58,411 nt of DNA from Terrihalobacillus insolitus (GTDB taxonomy: Bacteria; Bacillota; Bacilli; Bacillales; Amphibacillaceae), in contig NZ_JAMQKB010000017.1 of NCBI RefSeq assembly GCF_028416575.1, positions 1 through 58,411 of the forward strand, in the 5' to 3' direction. A model generated the notes under the pieces. That model made no database searches, was not told the origin of the DNA, and saw nothing but the letters and a program-made list of their open reading frames with translations. A program made the position numbers and the translations under genes. Of this stretch, positions 44,505-53,143 are shown piece after piece (position 1 is the first letter of the stretch; each line of letters opens with the position of its first letter).

Positions 44505-45542
44505 TTATAACGGAATTCGAATATTGATGTACGTACCTTCTCCTTGTTTTGAACGTACAGCAAAAATACCGCCAATCTCTTCTGTTCTCTCTTTCATCGT
44601 TTTTAAGCCGTAAGATGTTTTTTTTGCCTGATCTGTTTCTAAGGCAAATCCGATTCCATTGTCACTAATATGTAAAAATACTTCATTCTTTTTTTTCGTC
44701 AATTCGAGGGTAACAACAGTAGCATTCGCGTGCCGTAAAATATTCGAAAGCGCTTCTTGAATAATGCGAAATAAATGCTCTTCTGTTGCTTCGGAAAGAT
44801 CCAGTAATTCGTCAATCATCAACCGAAATTCGATTTGACATTTTTGTTTTAATTCGTCGATCAATTGATAAATTCCTTTATCAAGAGGTTCCCCTGACAG
44901 ATGAACTGGTCTTAAGTGCAGAAGCAATGCTCGCATTTCAACTTGCGCCTTTAAGGCGGTATTCGACATTTCCTCCATTTGTTCCTTTGCTTGATCAGGT
45001 GATTTATCAAAAATCCGAAGTGTTGCCTGTGACATCATTGCTAATGCAAAGAGTTGTTGACTAACAGCGTCATGGAGATCCCTTGCTAATCGCTGACGTT
45101 CCTCAATTGTAGCTGCCTTGTGTGCGGTTTTGGCAAAGTCAGCCTTCTCATCAGCCATTCTCTGTAACGACTTCACTTGGTTTTGGAGCTTTTCAGCAAG
45201 TTCGTTTAACTCATTACCAATACGAGCGATCTCATCATCTTCATTAAAATAATCTCTAGAAGTATAATTCCCCCTTGAAAGTTGTGTAATGAACACGGAT
45301 AAATAATCCATACGATCCTTTATATCCGTACTAGATTTAAATCCAACATAAAAAGAAATGATTACGGATAAAAACACATATAACAGTACGAATACTAAGA
45401 TATTTGAAGCATTAAGCCATGTTGGTTCAATTAAAACGAATATCGACAAAAGAATAGCTAAGAGGGTAACTGCCGTTAGAAATACTCCATACAAATGCGA
45501 TCGAATATATGTGTAACGAATACTGTTTAGCCGTTTTAACAT
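44505..45542 (-). CDS. liaS: Sensor histidine kinase LiaS (VraS)
   Basis: 345 residues. Two N-terminal membrane helices (about 14-33 and 45-66) with a very short outer loop, a HAMP-like linker, the HisKA_3 phosphorylation site RQRLARDLHDAVSQQL at about 150, and a HATPase domain (DNGIGFAL, GLKTMKERTEEIGG). Intramembrane-sensing kinase of the bacitracin/lipid II response. Gene order liaF-liaS-liaR on the minus strand. Confidence 0.93.
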   Translation of the reverse strand: MLKRLNSIRYTYIRSHLYGVFLTAVTLLAILLSIFVLIEPTWLNASNILVFVLLYVFLSVIISFYVGFKSSTDIKDRMDYLSVFITQLSRGNYTSRDYFNEDDEIARIGNELNELAEKLQNQVKSLQRMADEKADFAKTAHKAATIEERQRLARDLHDAVSQQLFALAMMSQATLRIFDKSPDQAKEQMEEMSNTALKAQVEMRALLLHLRPVHLSGEPLDKGIYQLIDELKQKCQIEFRLMIDELLDLSEATEEHLFRIIQEALSNILRHANATVVTLELTKKKNEVFLHISDNGIGFALETDQAKKTSYGLKTMKERTEEIGGIFAVRSKQGEGTYINIRIPL

Positions 45543-45557
45543 AGAATCGAGTCCCTC

Positions 45558-46331
45558 CTATACCTTGTCTACTTTGATCGAACCAGCCTTTAACCGCAAA
45601 AAAATGTTCAGTTTTCTAGTTGCATCTGCAAACCCAGGAGTTTCATATGTTAAATGACGATTGATTCCATCTACATCTTGTCCAAATACATGGATGTCAC
45701 CAGCCTTGACCTGTGCTTCTAGTGTGAACTCTATGTTTTCCGGTATCAGAATTCTTATATCTCCAGCCCAACCTTGAATCGAAATGGGAATTTCTTTATC
45801 TGGAATAAATGCTTTAGTAAAATCAATATGATAATCGCCAATCGCATTCCACAGATCCATTGGTTCTACTGTCCAGTTCGGTTGGTTAAATGTATGATCA
45901 CCAATTACAAATCGCTGTTTTTTAGCGCTTCCTTTGGTGTCTTTGATTGGGCGAGCTGAGTCAAAAACAAATTGAAACTTGCGCTTTCTATTTTTTTTAT
46001 TAGCAGATTTAAAAATGCTAAAGCCAATATATACAAGCAATAATGGCCACAGCTTGTAGACATCAAAAAACGTAAATGAAAGGACATTAAAACGATCCAG
46101 CAATAGCAAAAGACCAAAAACGAGTAAAAAAGTACCTGAGGCAAAACCACCATGTCCTTTGAAGAAATCAATGATCCATTTTATTCCCAAAAGCACAAAA
46201 AAGGTAGGATAAACAAAACCCCACGCCTGATCCATATTCCAAGAAACAATGTTTAAGTTATTGAAAACAAGAAAGACACCAAAAAGGATGACAAAAATCG
46301 CGAAAATGTTACGTAAAAAATGATTTCTCAT
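45558..46331 (-). CDS. liaF: LiaF, negative regulator of LiaRS
   Basis: 257 residues. Four N-terminal membrane helices in about the first 105 residues, followed by the soluble DUF2154 domain (GDYHIDFTKAFIPDKEIPISIQGWAGDIRILIPENIEF). Inhibits LiaS in the absence of envelope stress. GGGGTGAAG site. First gene of the operon; no liaI or liaH homologue is upstream. Confidence 0.92.
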   Translation of the reverse strand: MRNHFLRNIFAIFVILFGVFLVFNNLNIVSWNMDQAWGFVYPTFFVLLGIKWIIDFFKGHGGFASGTFLLVFGLLLLLDRFNVLSFTFFDVYKLWPLLLVYIGFSIFKSANKKNRKRKFQFVFDSARPIKDTKGSAKKQRFVIGDHTFNQPNWTVEPMDLWNAIGDYHIDFTKAFIPDKEIPISIQGWAGDIRILIPENIEFTLEAQVKAGDIHVFGQDVDGINRHLTYETPGFADATRKLNIFLRLKAGSIKVDKV

Positions 46332-46670
46332 GATACTTCACCCCTTTTCTATTAAAAATATGTATATTAAAGCATCTCCGTTATCTTAGCACATAACAAG
46401 AATATAATGGAGACATTATTTTTAGTTTGAGAATTGCTTTCATAGCAAACCCTACCTAGATCATTATAATCAAAAATCAAGGACTAACGAACGATCGACA
46501 GAATGGTTTTATCTCGGTCTCTAGACGGAGATGAAACCATTCTAACGTTTAGAAAAAAACAAAATGGGAAATGTATATAGAGGGTGTTCAAAAAGTCACC
46601 ATGATAAGCGGCACATCTGCTTGAACTCGCACATATAAAGAAAAAATTGGTATCAGAAAGGGTGAAAATA
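46332..46670. other. Intergenic stretch between liaF and the ferritin-like gene
   Basis: Holds the liaF promoter region, a 16-bp hairpin at 46500-46543 (AGAATGGTTTTATCTC with GAGATGAAACCATTCT, one G-T pair) without a T-tract, and the deleted element at 46586-46626. No gene seen on either strand. Confidence 0.6.
46586..46626. repeat. 41-bp internally deleted element copy
   Basis: GTTCAAAAAGTCACCATGAT, then AAGCGGCACATCTGCTTGAAC: the left end with CACC-ATGATAAGCGGC is intact, but only TTGAAC is left of the right end. Same length (41 bp) as the copy at 48437-48477. Confidence 0.6.
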
Positions 46671-47132
46671 ATGGCGCAAAATGTTCGAAACATCAATGAA
46701 AATACAAACTTAGAACGTTTAATTGATGGATTAAATGAGGATTTAGCAAACGAATATACAGCAACGATTATGTACACCTATAACGCATCCGCAGTAACAG
46801 GGCTATACCGAACCATGCTAAAGCCGTTTTTTGAAAATGAAATTAACGATGAAATAGGACACGCACTTTATTTGTCAGACAAAATAAAAACGTTAGGTGG
46901 TACACCAACAACAACACCAAAAGAAGTAAAACAGCTAAATAATGTAAAAGATATGCTAAAAGAAGCAAAAAAAGCGGAAGAAGATACGATTCAACGATAT
47001 GAGCAGCGTAAAAGGCAGGCAGAGGAACTTGGATATACGGAGCTTGTTGTGAAGCTTGACGATATGATTGCCGATGAAGCAGGTCATCGTGATGAAATAG
47101 GACGACTCTTGCAAGATTCTCAGTTACATTAA
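46671..47132 (+). CDS. Ferritin-like diiron protein
   Basis: 153 residues, four-helix ferritin-like fold. Helix A has EDLANEYTA, helix B ENEINDEIGHALYLSDKI (ExxH), and the fourth helix DDMIADEAGHRDEI (second ExxH), a complete diiron set. Resembles bacterioferritin/rubrerythrin-like proteins of Bacillaceae; iron storage or oxidative-stress function is inferred. Not a Dps (which lacks this site pattern). AGAAAGGGTG site before the ATG. Terminator at 47144-47169. Confidence 0.82.
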   Translation: MAQNVRNINENTNLERLIDGLNEDLANEYTATIMYTYNASAVTGLYRTMLKPFFENEINDEIGHALYLSDKIKTLGGTPTTTPKEVKQLNNVKDMLKEAKKAEEDTIQRYEQRKRQAEELGYTELVVKLDDMIADEAGHRDEIGRLLQDSQLH

Positions 47133-47143
47133 AAACAAAGTCC

Positions 47144-47169
47144 CCCTTCTGTTTAAGCAGAAGGGTTTT
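47144..47169 (+). terminator. Terminator after the ferritin-like gene
   Basis: CCCTTCTG and CAGAAGGG with a six-base loop, followed by TTTTC. Confidence 0.85.
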
Positions 47170-47217
47170 CTTATGACCAAATAATCGATAAGATAGACAA
47201 AAAGGGAGGCATGCAAT

Positions 47218-48387
47218 TTGTGGAATGAACTATTAGACACGATTGATCAACTTTACGAAGAAATGGTGAAAACTCGTCGTTATTTACATCAATATCCAGA
47301 ACCATCGTTTTATGAAACGAAAACAGCCCAATATATCGCCAATACATACGATGAATTAGGGATCCCATACGAAAAAAACGTTGGCGGAAATGGTGTAGTT
47401 GCAACATTACAAGGTGGAAAACCTGGTAAAAAAATCGCTTTACGCGCGGATTTTGATGCATTACCTATCCAAGATCAAAAAGACGTTCCCTATAAATCAA
47501 AAATAGACGGTGTTATGCATGCATGTGGGCACGACGGACATACGGCCGCTCTACTTGGAATAGCAAAGGCTGCTAAAAAATTTCAAGATCAAATTCCAGG
47601 TACGATCGTATTTCTCCACCAGCATGCTGAAGAATTAGCCCCAGGTGGTGCGAAACCAATCATCGAAACAGGGATACTAGATGATGTAGAGGCCGTGTTC
47701 GGCACACATTTGTGGACACCTGCTCCATACGGCGTGATTCAATCCAGTAGCAAGGAATTTATGGCTGGTGCAGATCGATTTGAAATTAAGGTTCAAGGTC
47801 AAGGTGGACATGGTGGACTGCCACATCAAACGAAGGATGCAATTGTTATTGCTTCACAACTCATTACGAACCTACAACAGATTGTAAGTAGACGCCTTGA
47901 TCCGCTTGGAACTGCAGTATTAAGCATCGGGACATTTGAAGCAGGGGATGCATTCAACATTATTGCAGATTCGGCGATGCTAACTGGAACCGTTCGTACA
48001 TTTGACACCGATATACAGGATCAAATCATCGACGAAATGGAAAAAATCATAAAAGGGACGTGCGCTTCCTACGGTGCCTTCTACGAATTTTCTTATGAAA
48101 AAGGCTACCCACCTGTGGTCAATCACCCAGAAGATGTGGAATTGGTGTTCCGTGCAGCTCGTGATACATCAGGAGTAGAAAAAGTAGAGGAAATTGCTCC
48201 AGTCATGCCAGGAGAAGATTTCGCTTATTACATCCAAAATAAACCTGGAGCTTACTTTTTCACAGGAGCACAAAAAGAAGGGCATAACTATCCTCACCAT
48301 CATCCTAAATTTGATTTTGATGAAAGAGCCATGGCCCTTGGCGCTAAAACGCTTATTCAAACCTATCGTTATTATCAAGAATCCTAA
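47218..48387 (+). CDS. M20-family amidohydrolase (YhaA-like)
   Basis: 389 residues, M20D metallopeptidase/amidohydrolase of the N-acyl-amino acid or hippurate type. Metal ligands are in MHACGHDGHTAALLG, the Glu pair HQHAEELAPGGA, and the C-terminal PVMPGEDFAYY. The dimerisation domain QGQGGHGGLPHQTKDAI is intact. TTG start with GGGAGG seven bases upstream. Near ecs and hit as yhaA is in B. subtilis. Confidence 0.9.
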   Translation: MWNELLDTIDQLYEEMVKTRRYLHQYPEPSFYETKTAQYIANTYDELGIPYEKNVGGNGVVATLQGGKPGKKIALRADFDALPIQDQKDVPYKSKIDGVMHACGHDGHTAALLGIAKAAKKFQDQIPGTIVFLHQHAEELAPGGAKPIIETGILDDVEAVFGTHLWTPAPYGVIQSSSKEFMAGADRFEIKVQGQGGHGGLPHQTKDAIVIASQLITNLQQIVSRRLDPLGTAVLSIGTFEAGDAFNIIADSAMLTGTVRTFDTDIQDQIIDEMEKIIKGTCASYGAFYEFSYEKGYPPVVNHPEDVELVFRAARDTSGVEKVEEIAPVMPGEDFAYYIQNKPGAYFFTGAQKEGHNYPHHHPKFDFDERAMALGAKTLIQTYRYYQES

Positions 48388-48436
48388 TGCATTTACTTGA
48401 TGCTACTGAAAGTTTCCTAACCCATTACAAGAGGAT

Positions 48437-48477
48437 GTTCAAAAAGTCACCAAATGATAAGCGGCGACTTTTTGAAC
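48437..48477. repeat. 41-bp minimal element copy, end to end
   Basis: GTTCAAAAAGTC, then ACCAAATGATAAGCGGC, then GACTTTTTGAAC: two perfect ends with a 17-base centre. It can fold as a 12-bp hairpin with a TTTTT run, so it could act as a terminator. Confidence 0.75.
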
Positions 48478-48537
48478 ACGCATTACAAAGGCAAAAACCA
48501 AGGGGCCTCGTCTCCCTCTACATCACAAAAAATTAAT

Positions 48538-48879
48538 TTAATCTTCTATCCTTTTTAAATCAAAATATAAATGAGAATGATATTTGCATCTGGAATTGAA
48601 GGGGGCATTGCAGTAATGGCAAGAAGACATACTGTTTAAATATTCTTTTATCGTCAATTCTGTTCCACAAGCACCACATAAAATAGCTTTATTTTCAAAC
48701 TCCTCTTTTTCCCATACTTCAGCAAGATGATCAACATCCTCATCGTGACACTTGCAGCATGCATAGTAGGTATTGCAGCACTTAAATTTTATAGCTACTA
48801 TATCGACATCTAAATGATAGTGTTCACAACGTGTTTGTTTATCTTTTAGTACCCCTTTTACATCTAAGCCATGGATCAT
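48538..48879 (-). CDS. CHY zinc-finger protein
   Basis: 113 residues. Nine or more Cys/His residues in the CHY-finger pattern: TRCEHYHLDVDIVAIKFKCCNTYYACCKCHDEDVDH, CGACGTELTIKEYL and SCHYCNAPFNSRCKYHSHLYF. Binds zinc; in bacteria its role is unknown. The start is taken at the ATG at 48879 (MIHGLDVKGVL); a GTG at 48894 would add five residues. Confidence 0.85.
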   Translation of the reverse strand: MIHGLDVKGVLKDKQTRCEHYHLDVDIVAIKFKCCNTYYACCKCHDEDVDHLAEVWEKEEFENKAILCGACGTELTIKEYLNSMSSCHYCNAPFNSRCKYHSHLYFDLKRIED

Positions 48880-48923
48880 CAAAATTTTCGCCACCTTCTA
48901 CAGTCGTAATGTTTTCAGGATAA

Positions 48924-49637
48924 TTAGCTAAGCAAGCGGATGCGGTAAGCATTGAGTGCCGTCTCCCCCAATTGTTCAAGCAACTTGGCGTTTGCAAAAA
49001 ACCCAACTACTGCACCGAATCCTGGGATCATTTGCAGAACCTTCACAAAATCTAATGTATCCCGATATTCTAGTTGAAGGGTCTTCCAGTCCTGCTCTCC
49101 CCACTTACTTTTTTCCTTTTCCCATGCCTTTATCTTTCCAACTACCTCTCTTCTTTTCGTGTCGCTGGAAAATGCGAGCAAGAAAACGTAAAGCAGAAAA
49201 ACGCGTTCCTCATACGTTTTTACATTCAACCCATATATCTGTGCTGTATCAAACAAAAATTTCATTTTGATACTAAGCAGTAATGGGAAATCTGCCATAC
49301 TTAGCCAAAACCCACCTGCACCAGTTCCAGCACCTTCCATCGCTGCTGTATTTTTATACTTTTTTAATCGATCCATAATCCGTCTTTCCCGTTCTTGCAG
49401 CGTCCATGTCTCTTCTACCTTAATGGGATAAATATAGGTAGAAGTAGTTAAAGCTGTCTGAATCATTCCTTTAATACTGTCGGTAACAATTCGATGCGCT
49501 TTTTCTGGAATTTTATCGTTGATTTTCGTTTGAACTTTTTTCGATTTTCGTTGGATGATAGATGACTTTTTTTGTAATGATCGCTCAAATCGTAATGCTT
49601 CTTCTAAAACAGTTTCTTCATACGTTCGGTTGTACAT
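48924..49637 (-). CDS. ecsC: EcsC-family protein
   Basis: 237 residues. EcsC domain: TAMEGAGTGAGGFWLSMADFPLLLSIKMKFLFDTAQIYG and the C-terminal MIPGFGAVVGFFANAKLLEQLGETALNAYRIRLL. Third gene of ecsABC, encoding a protein of unknown biochemical role in the Ecs unit. GAGATCGC-type site before the ATG is weak. Confidence 0.9.
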   Translation of the reverse strand: MYNRTYEETVLEEALRFERSLQKKSSIIQRKSKKVQTKINDKIPEKAHRIVTDSIKGMIQTALTTSTYIYPIKVEETWTLQERERRIMDRLKKYKNTAAMEGAGTGAGGFWLSMADFPLLLSIKMKFLFDTAQIYGLNVKTYEERVFLLYVFLLAFSSDTKRREVVGKIKAWEKEKSKWGEQDWKTLQLEYRDTLDFVKVLQMIPGFGAVVGFFANAKLLEQLGETALNAYRIRLLS

Positions 49638-49649
49638 AAGCGATCTCCT

Positions 49650-50864
49650 TTAAATAAGGCTTTTTTTGACGTAACCGTGAATAAACAAATAACTAAACAA
49701 AGCACCTGCTAACCAGACAATCACAAGTCCTGTAAAAAGTTTCATCAATAAAAAGAGCAATCCAAATAGAAAAGTTTGAACAAGCATTAACTGGAACAAC
49801 CATTTTATTAACGCTGCTTGTCTGCTTTTTATATGGATGGGATACAAGTCCAGCCAGGCAACCGTTCGATGGTGCTGCCACAATGTCATAAGCTGAAAGC
49901 CTGTCAAATAAAGAAATAGGATACTAAATGCGACTTTCACCCAAAGACTTGGTACAAAATAAATAGCTAGTCCGCCAATTATAATCAAACGAGTGTACAT
50001 CCCTAAATAATCGCCACTTCGAATGACCGTGATCCTGTATAAATATTCATACGTACGATCTTGTTGAAACGGAATATTTTTCGTAATAAGGGCAACGAGC
50101 CAATGCCGCTTTTTTACCTGATTTTTCATATGCGGAACATCCGTAAACATGTTTGCAATCCGGTAAAACGTCCGCATTCTAGAACGGTCTTTTTCAACCA
50201 ATAAATCCCAAGCAATGGCGTTGTGTTTCTGAGCGAGAATATACGCATAAAGTACATTCACGAAAAGCAAAATTGTCGTAATTCCTGCCAATACAATCTC
50301 GCTAGAAACATAAAAGACAAAAATCAAGGCACTAAGAATAAATCGACCGATATGATCAACAAGACGTGACCTCGGATCCCTTATCCGTAACATCCACCAA
50401 TTCGCTAGTAAATTCCAGACCTTTAATACGAGCAAAACAACAAGCATTAATAAATAATCCTTGCCAGATCTTTCAGGAAAAGACGTGAAATAAAGTGGCC
50501 CAAGTGCAGCTGCGACCAAAAATATTAAATACAATTGAATGAGAAAGCTATAGATTAGCGTACTTCTAAAATAAGGTGCCATCCGGTTCTCTGCAGGTAA
50601 CAAAAACACAAGATCAGGCTCCTTAAGTAACGTACGAACAGGGCTGTAGCTTGTAATGAAGCCTAATACAATCCCAACAATACTTGCTGTAGGAAAATTG
50701 GTTGGAATTTGAGCCAGCCATTGTTGGTAATAATAGGCCAGGGCTGAAACAAAGAACATCATCGCAATCGCAATATGACCATTAAAAATATACCGTAAAT
50801 ATCTGCTTGTCTCTTTTACATGACTAGAAAAACGTTCTTTAAAAAAACGTTGTGTATTAAACAT
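49650..50864 (-). CDS. ecsB: EcsB, ABC transporter membrane subunit
   Basis: 404 residues, about ten hydrophobic segments. EcsB works with EcsA and affects secretion, competence and intramembrane protease RasP activity in B. subtilis. Starts eight bases inside the ecsA stop (50857-50864), so it is coupled. No catalytic motif expected. Confidence 0.92.
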   Translation of the reverse strand: MFNTQRFFKERFSSHVKETSRYLRYIFNGHIAIAMMFFVSALAYYYQQWLAQIPTNFPTASIVGIVLGFITSYSPVRTLLKEPDLVFLLPAENRMAPYFRSTLIYSFLIQLYLIFLVAAALGPLYFTSFPERSGKDYLLMLVVLLVLKVWNLLANWWMLRIRDPRSRLVDHIGRFILSALIFVFYVSSEIVLAGITTILLFVNVLYAYILAQKHNAIAWDLLVEKDRSRMRTFYRIANMFTDVPHMKNQVKKRHWLVALITKNIPFQQDRTYEYLYRITVIRSGDYLGMYTRLIIIGGLAIYFVPSLWVKVAFSILFLYLTGFQLMTLWQHHRTVAWLDLYPIHIKSRQAALIKWLFQLMLVQTFLFGLLFLLMKLFTGLVIVWLAGALFSYLFIHGYVKKSLI

Positions 50865-51603
50865 GGCTATCTTCTTCCTTTGTCAGTTGAACATATAAAT
50901 CGTCGAGTGAAGCACCTAGCATATTAAATTCTTTCCTCAACTCAGATAATGTACCATGAGCCCGTACTTTGCCATCGTGCAAAATAATAAATCGGTCACA
51001 ATAACGCTCAGCTGTAGCCAGGATATGGGTAGACATTAGTACCCCAGAACCTTTATCCTTCATATCATTCATAAGTTGAAGGTACGATTGGATTCCTAAT
51101 GGGTCGAGACCAACAAACGGTTCATCGACAATAAATAATGGCGGCTCTATTAAAAAAGCACACATAATCATTACTTTTTGTCGCATTCCCTTTGAAAAGT
51201 GAACAGGAAACCACTTTAATTTTTTTTCTAGACGAAATTCTTTTAGAAGTGGAGGTAGTCTCTTTTCAAATGTTTTCTCTGGTAAGTTGTAAGCCATCGC
51301 TGTTAAACGAAGGTGTTCATACAAGGTTAGTTCCTCATATAAAAGCGGCATTTCTGGAATATAGGTGAACTTGCTTCGATACGTTTCAGGTGACTCTGTA
51401 AACGTGTACCCTTCAATCGCAACCTTCCCTTTTTTTGCTTGCATCAATCCGATTATATGTTTAATTGTCGTACTTTTTCCCGCTCCATTTAATCCAATTA
51501 ACCCGACAATTTCATTCGGGAACACATCAAATGAAACATCATTAAGTACATTTTTTTGTGTATATCCGCCTGTTAAATGTTCTATATGTAATAATGGTTC
51601 CAT
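50857..51603 (-). CDS. ecsA: EcsA, ABC transporter ATPase
   Basis: 248 residues. Walker A GLNGAGKSTTIKH near residue 37, the signature segment FSKGMRQK (in place of LSGGQ), Walker B PPLFIVDEPFVGLDP and the His switch STHIL. ATG at 51603, nine bases after GAAGGGAG. First gene of ecsABC; the 496-base upstream gap is shared with the divergent hit gene. Confidence 0.94.
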   Translation of the reverse strand: MEPLLHIEHLTGGYTQKNVLNDVSFDVFPNEIVGLIGLNGAGKSTTIKHIIGLMQAKKGKVAIEGYTFTESPETYRSKFTYIPEMPLLYEELTLYEHLRLTAMAYNLPEKTFEKRLPPLLKEFRLEKKLKWFPVHFSKGMRQKVMIMCAFLIEPPLFIVDEPFVGLDPLGIQSYLQLMNDMKDKGSGVLMSTHILATAERYCDRFIILHDGKVRAHGTLSELRKEFNMLGASLDDLYVQLTKEEDSHV

Positions 51604-52098
51604 TTTAATTATATCTCCCTTCAAATTTTCACCATGTTACGTCACTCTTCAAATTTTACCATTCCGATTATACTTTGCCAAAATATATTGTGTATACAAC
51701 TGCCTTTTTATGAACATATTAAGTAACGAAGGAGAAAGATGAAGCACAAATCAACGACAAAACAAATTGTGGTAATCCACGAAATGAGGTGTCGGTGAAA
51801 GATAATCATCTGTCAAGATAAACCTTTTCCATTACGGAACAACTACTTCAGCCAAATGGGGTGTTGACGAAAGGTTTCTTAGCTTGAAGACTTAGTTAAC
51901 TCATTTTTGATTAACATTCTTTGACAAGTTTGAAAGATGACATCGATCTCCTTCAATGCGGGCAGATCCAAAACAGTAAAGTCATCCCCATGATTTGAAC
52001 TGTTACGGATCCTGCCCGCTTCCTTTATTTTAAAGGTTACGCAATCTTTACATCCCTTTTAATCCTTTATACAATAGACAAAAGAAGATAAGGAGTGA
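51604..52098. other. Intergenic stretch between ecsA and hit
   Basis: No confident gene. Contains a good ribosome site before a 19-codon ORF at 51739-51798 and a long imperfect hairpin at 51957-52021 (GCGGGCAGATCC with GGATCCTGCCCGC, plus an inner AACAGT/ACTGTT), followed by TTCCTTTATTTT. May be a small RNA with its terminator, or a leader for hit. Confidence 0.4.
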
Positions 52099-52536
52099 TT
52101 GAACTTGAATCAAAGCGATTGTATTTTTTGTAAAATCATAAAGGGAGATATTCCGTCATCAAAAGTGTACGAAGACAACGATGTGTATGCATTTCTTGAT
52201 ATTAGCCAAGTAACAAAAGGACATACTCTAGTCATCCCAAAGCAACACACAAAAAACATTTACGAAACACCTGCTGACGTCGCCGAAAAATTGTTTCAAC
52301 GTATACCTAAACTATCCAACGCAATAAAAAAAGCATACAACCCGATAGGATTAAACATTCTAAATAACAATGGTGAAGCGGCTGGACAATCGGTATTTCA
52401 CCTACATATCCATTTAATACCTCGTTACGGTGAAGGTGATGGTTTTGGAGCTGTATGGAAAACACACAATGATGACTATTCCAATCAAGATCTCAAGCAA
52501 ATAGCTTCTGACATTAGCAGTAACGTATCAAACTAA
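52099..52536 (+). CDS. hit: HIT-family nucleotide hydrolase Hit
   Basis: 145 residues, the normal length. HIT motif QSVFHLHIHLIPRYG (H-x-H-x-H) near residue 100, zinc pair CIFCKII at the N-terminus, DISQVTKGHTLVIPK in the middle. Cleaves adenosine dinucleotides or related phosphoramidates. TTG at 52099 after AGGAGTGA; the second TTG at 52105 has better spacing and gives 143 residues. Divergent from ecsA, as in B. subtilis. Confidence 0.93.
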   Translation: MNLNQSDCIFCKIIKGDIPSSKVYEDNDVYAFLDISQVTKGHTLVIPKQHTKNIYETPADVAEKLFQRIPKLSNAIKKAYNPIGLNILNNNGEAAGQSVFHLHIHLIPRYGEGDGFGAVWKTHNDDYSNQDLKQIASDISSNVSN

Positions 52537-52684
52537 TGTTAGTATATGCTCGGGAATTTGTATCACATGATACGCTTTTTTCTTTTTGTCTATTTGTTAT
52601 AATATAGGTATCGTAATATATAGTTCTATCCATTGGTGGAAAAGAATAAAAATCCTTAAACTTCACAAAAGGGGTGCCTGTTAA

Positions 52685-53041
52685 ATGACGAACGGAAAAT
52701 CTTTACTAATCGGTTTTTTAGTAGGAGGAGCTGTCAGTGCTACTGTAACATTACTTAATGCTCCTTCATCCGGCAAAGACCTTCGCAACCAAGTAAAAAA
52801 GCGAGGAGAGAACGCAAAAACTACTTGGACTGATTTAAAAAATGAAGGAGTACAATTAAAGGATCAAATTACACAGACATCAAAAGAAGGTGTATCCTTA
52901 ATAAAGGATCTTTCTCTTGATATGAAGACATCGCTAGAAACTTGGAAAAGAACCATTGAACCACATCAAAAAAACATTGAAAAATATCTCGCACAAATTG
53001 AAGATAGCCTCAAGGAATTAGAAGAAAAGGCAAGAAAATAG
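52685..53041 (+). CDS. YtxH-family protein (YhaH-like)
   Basis: 118 residues: N-terminal membrane helix (about 5-24, SLLIGFLVGGAVSATVTLL) of the YtxH type followed by a long amphipathic, Lys/Glu-rich helical region. Matches B. subtilis YhaH in length and place after hit. Often general-stress regulated; no sigma-B promoter identified with confidence. AAAAGGGGTG site. Ends before a strong terminator. Confidence 0.85.
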   Translation: MTNGKSLLIGFLVGGAVSATVTLLNAPSSGKDLRNQVKKRGENAKTTWTDLKNEGVQLKDQITQTSKEGVSLIKDLSLDMKTSLETWKRTIEPHQKNIEKYLAQIEDSLKELEEKARK

Positions 53042-53090
53042 GGTGCGCGCAATAAGGGCTGTCCTAGACCAGTCTCGAATCGTTAAAAAA

Positions 53091-53127
53091 AAGCCTGTGA
53101 TTTCAAAAAGAAATCACAGGCTTTTAA
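53091..53127. terminator. Bidirectional terminator between the yhaH-like gene and opuAC
   Basis: AAGCCTGTGATTT and AAATCACAGGCTT form a perfect 13-bp stem with a 7-base loop; A and T tracts on both sides serve both convergent genes. Confidence 0.92.
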
Positions 53128-53143
53128 ATATAGGTTTTACGGA

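Noticed and set aside
46484..46777. 97-codon minus-strand frame across the ferritin-like gene start
   Set aside because: Runs antisense to the ferritin-like gene and through the repeat element; shadow frame.
51739..51798. 19-codon reading frame with a good ribosome site
   Set aside because: Too short to support as a gene on sequence alone; noted within the ecsA-hit gap.
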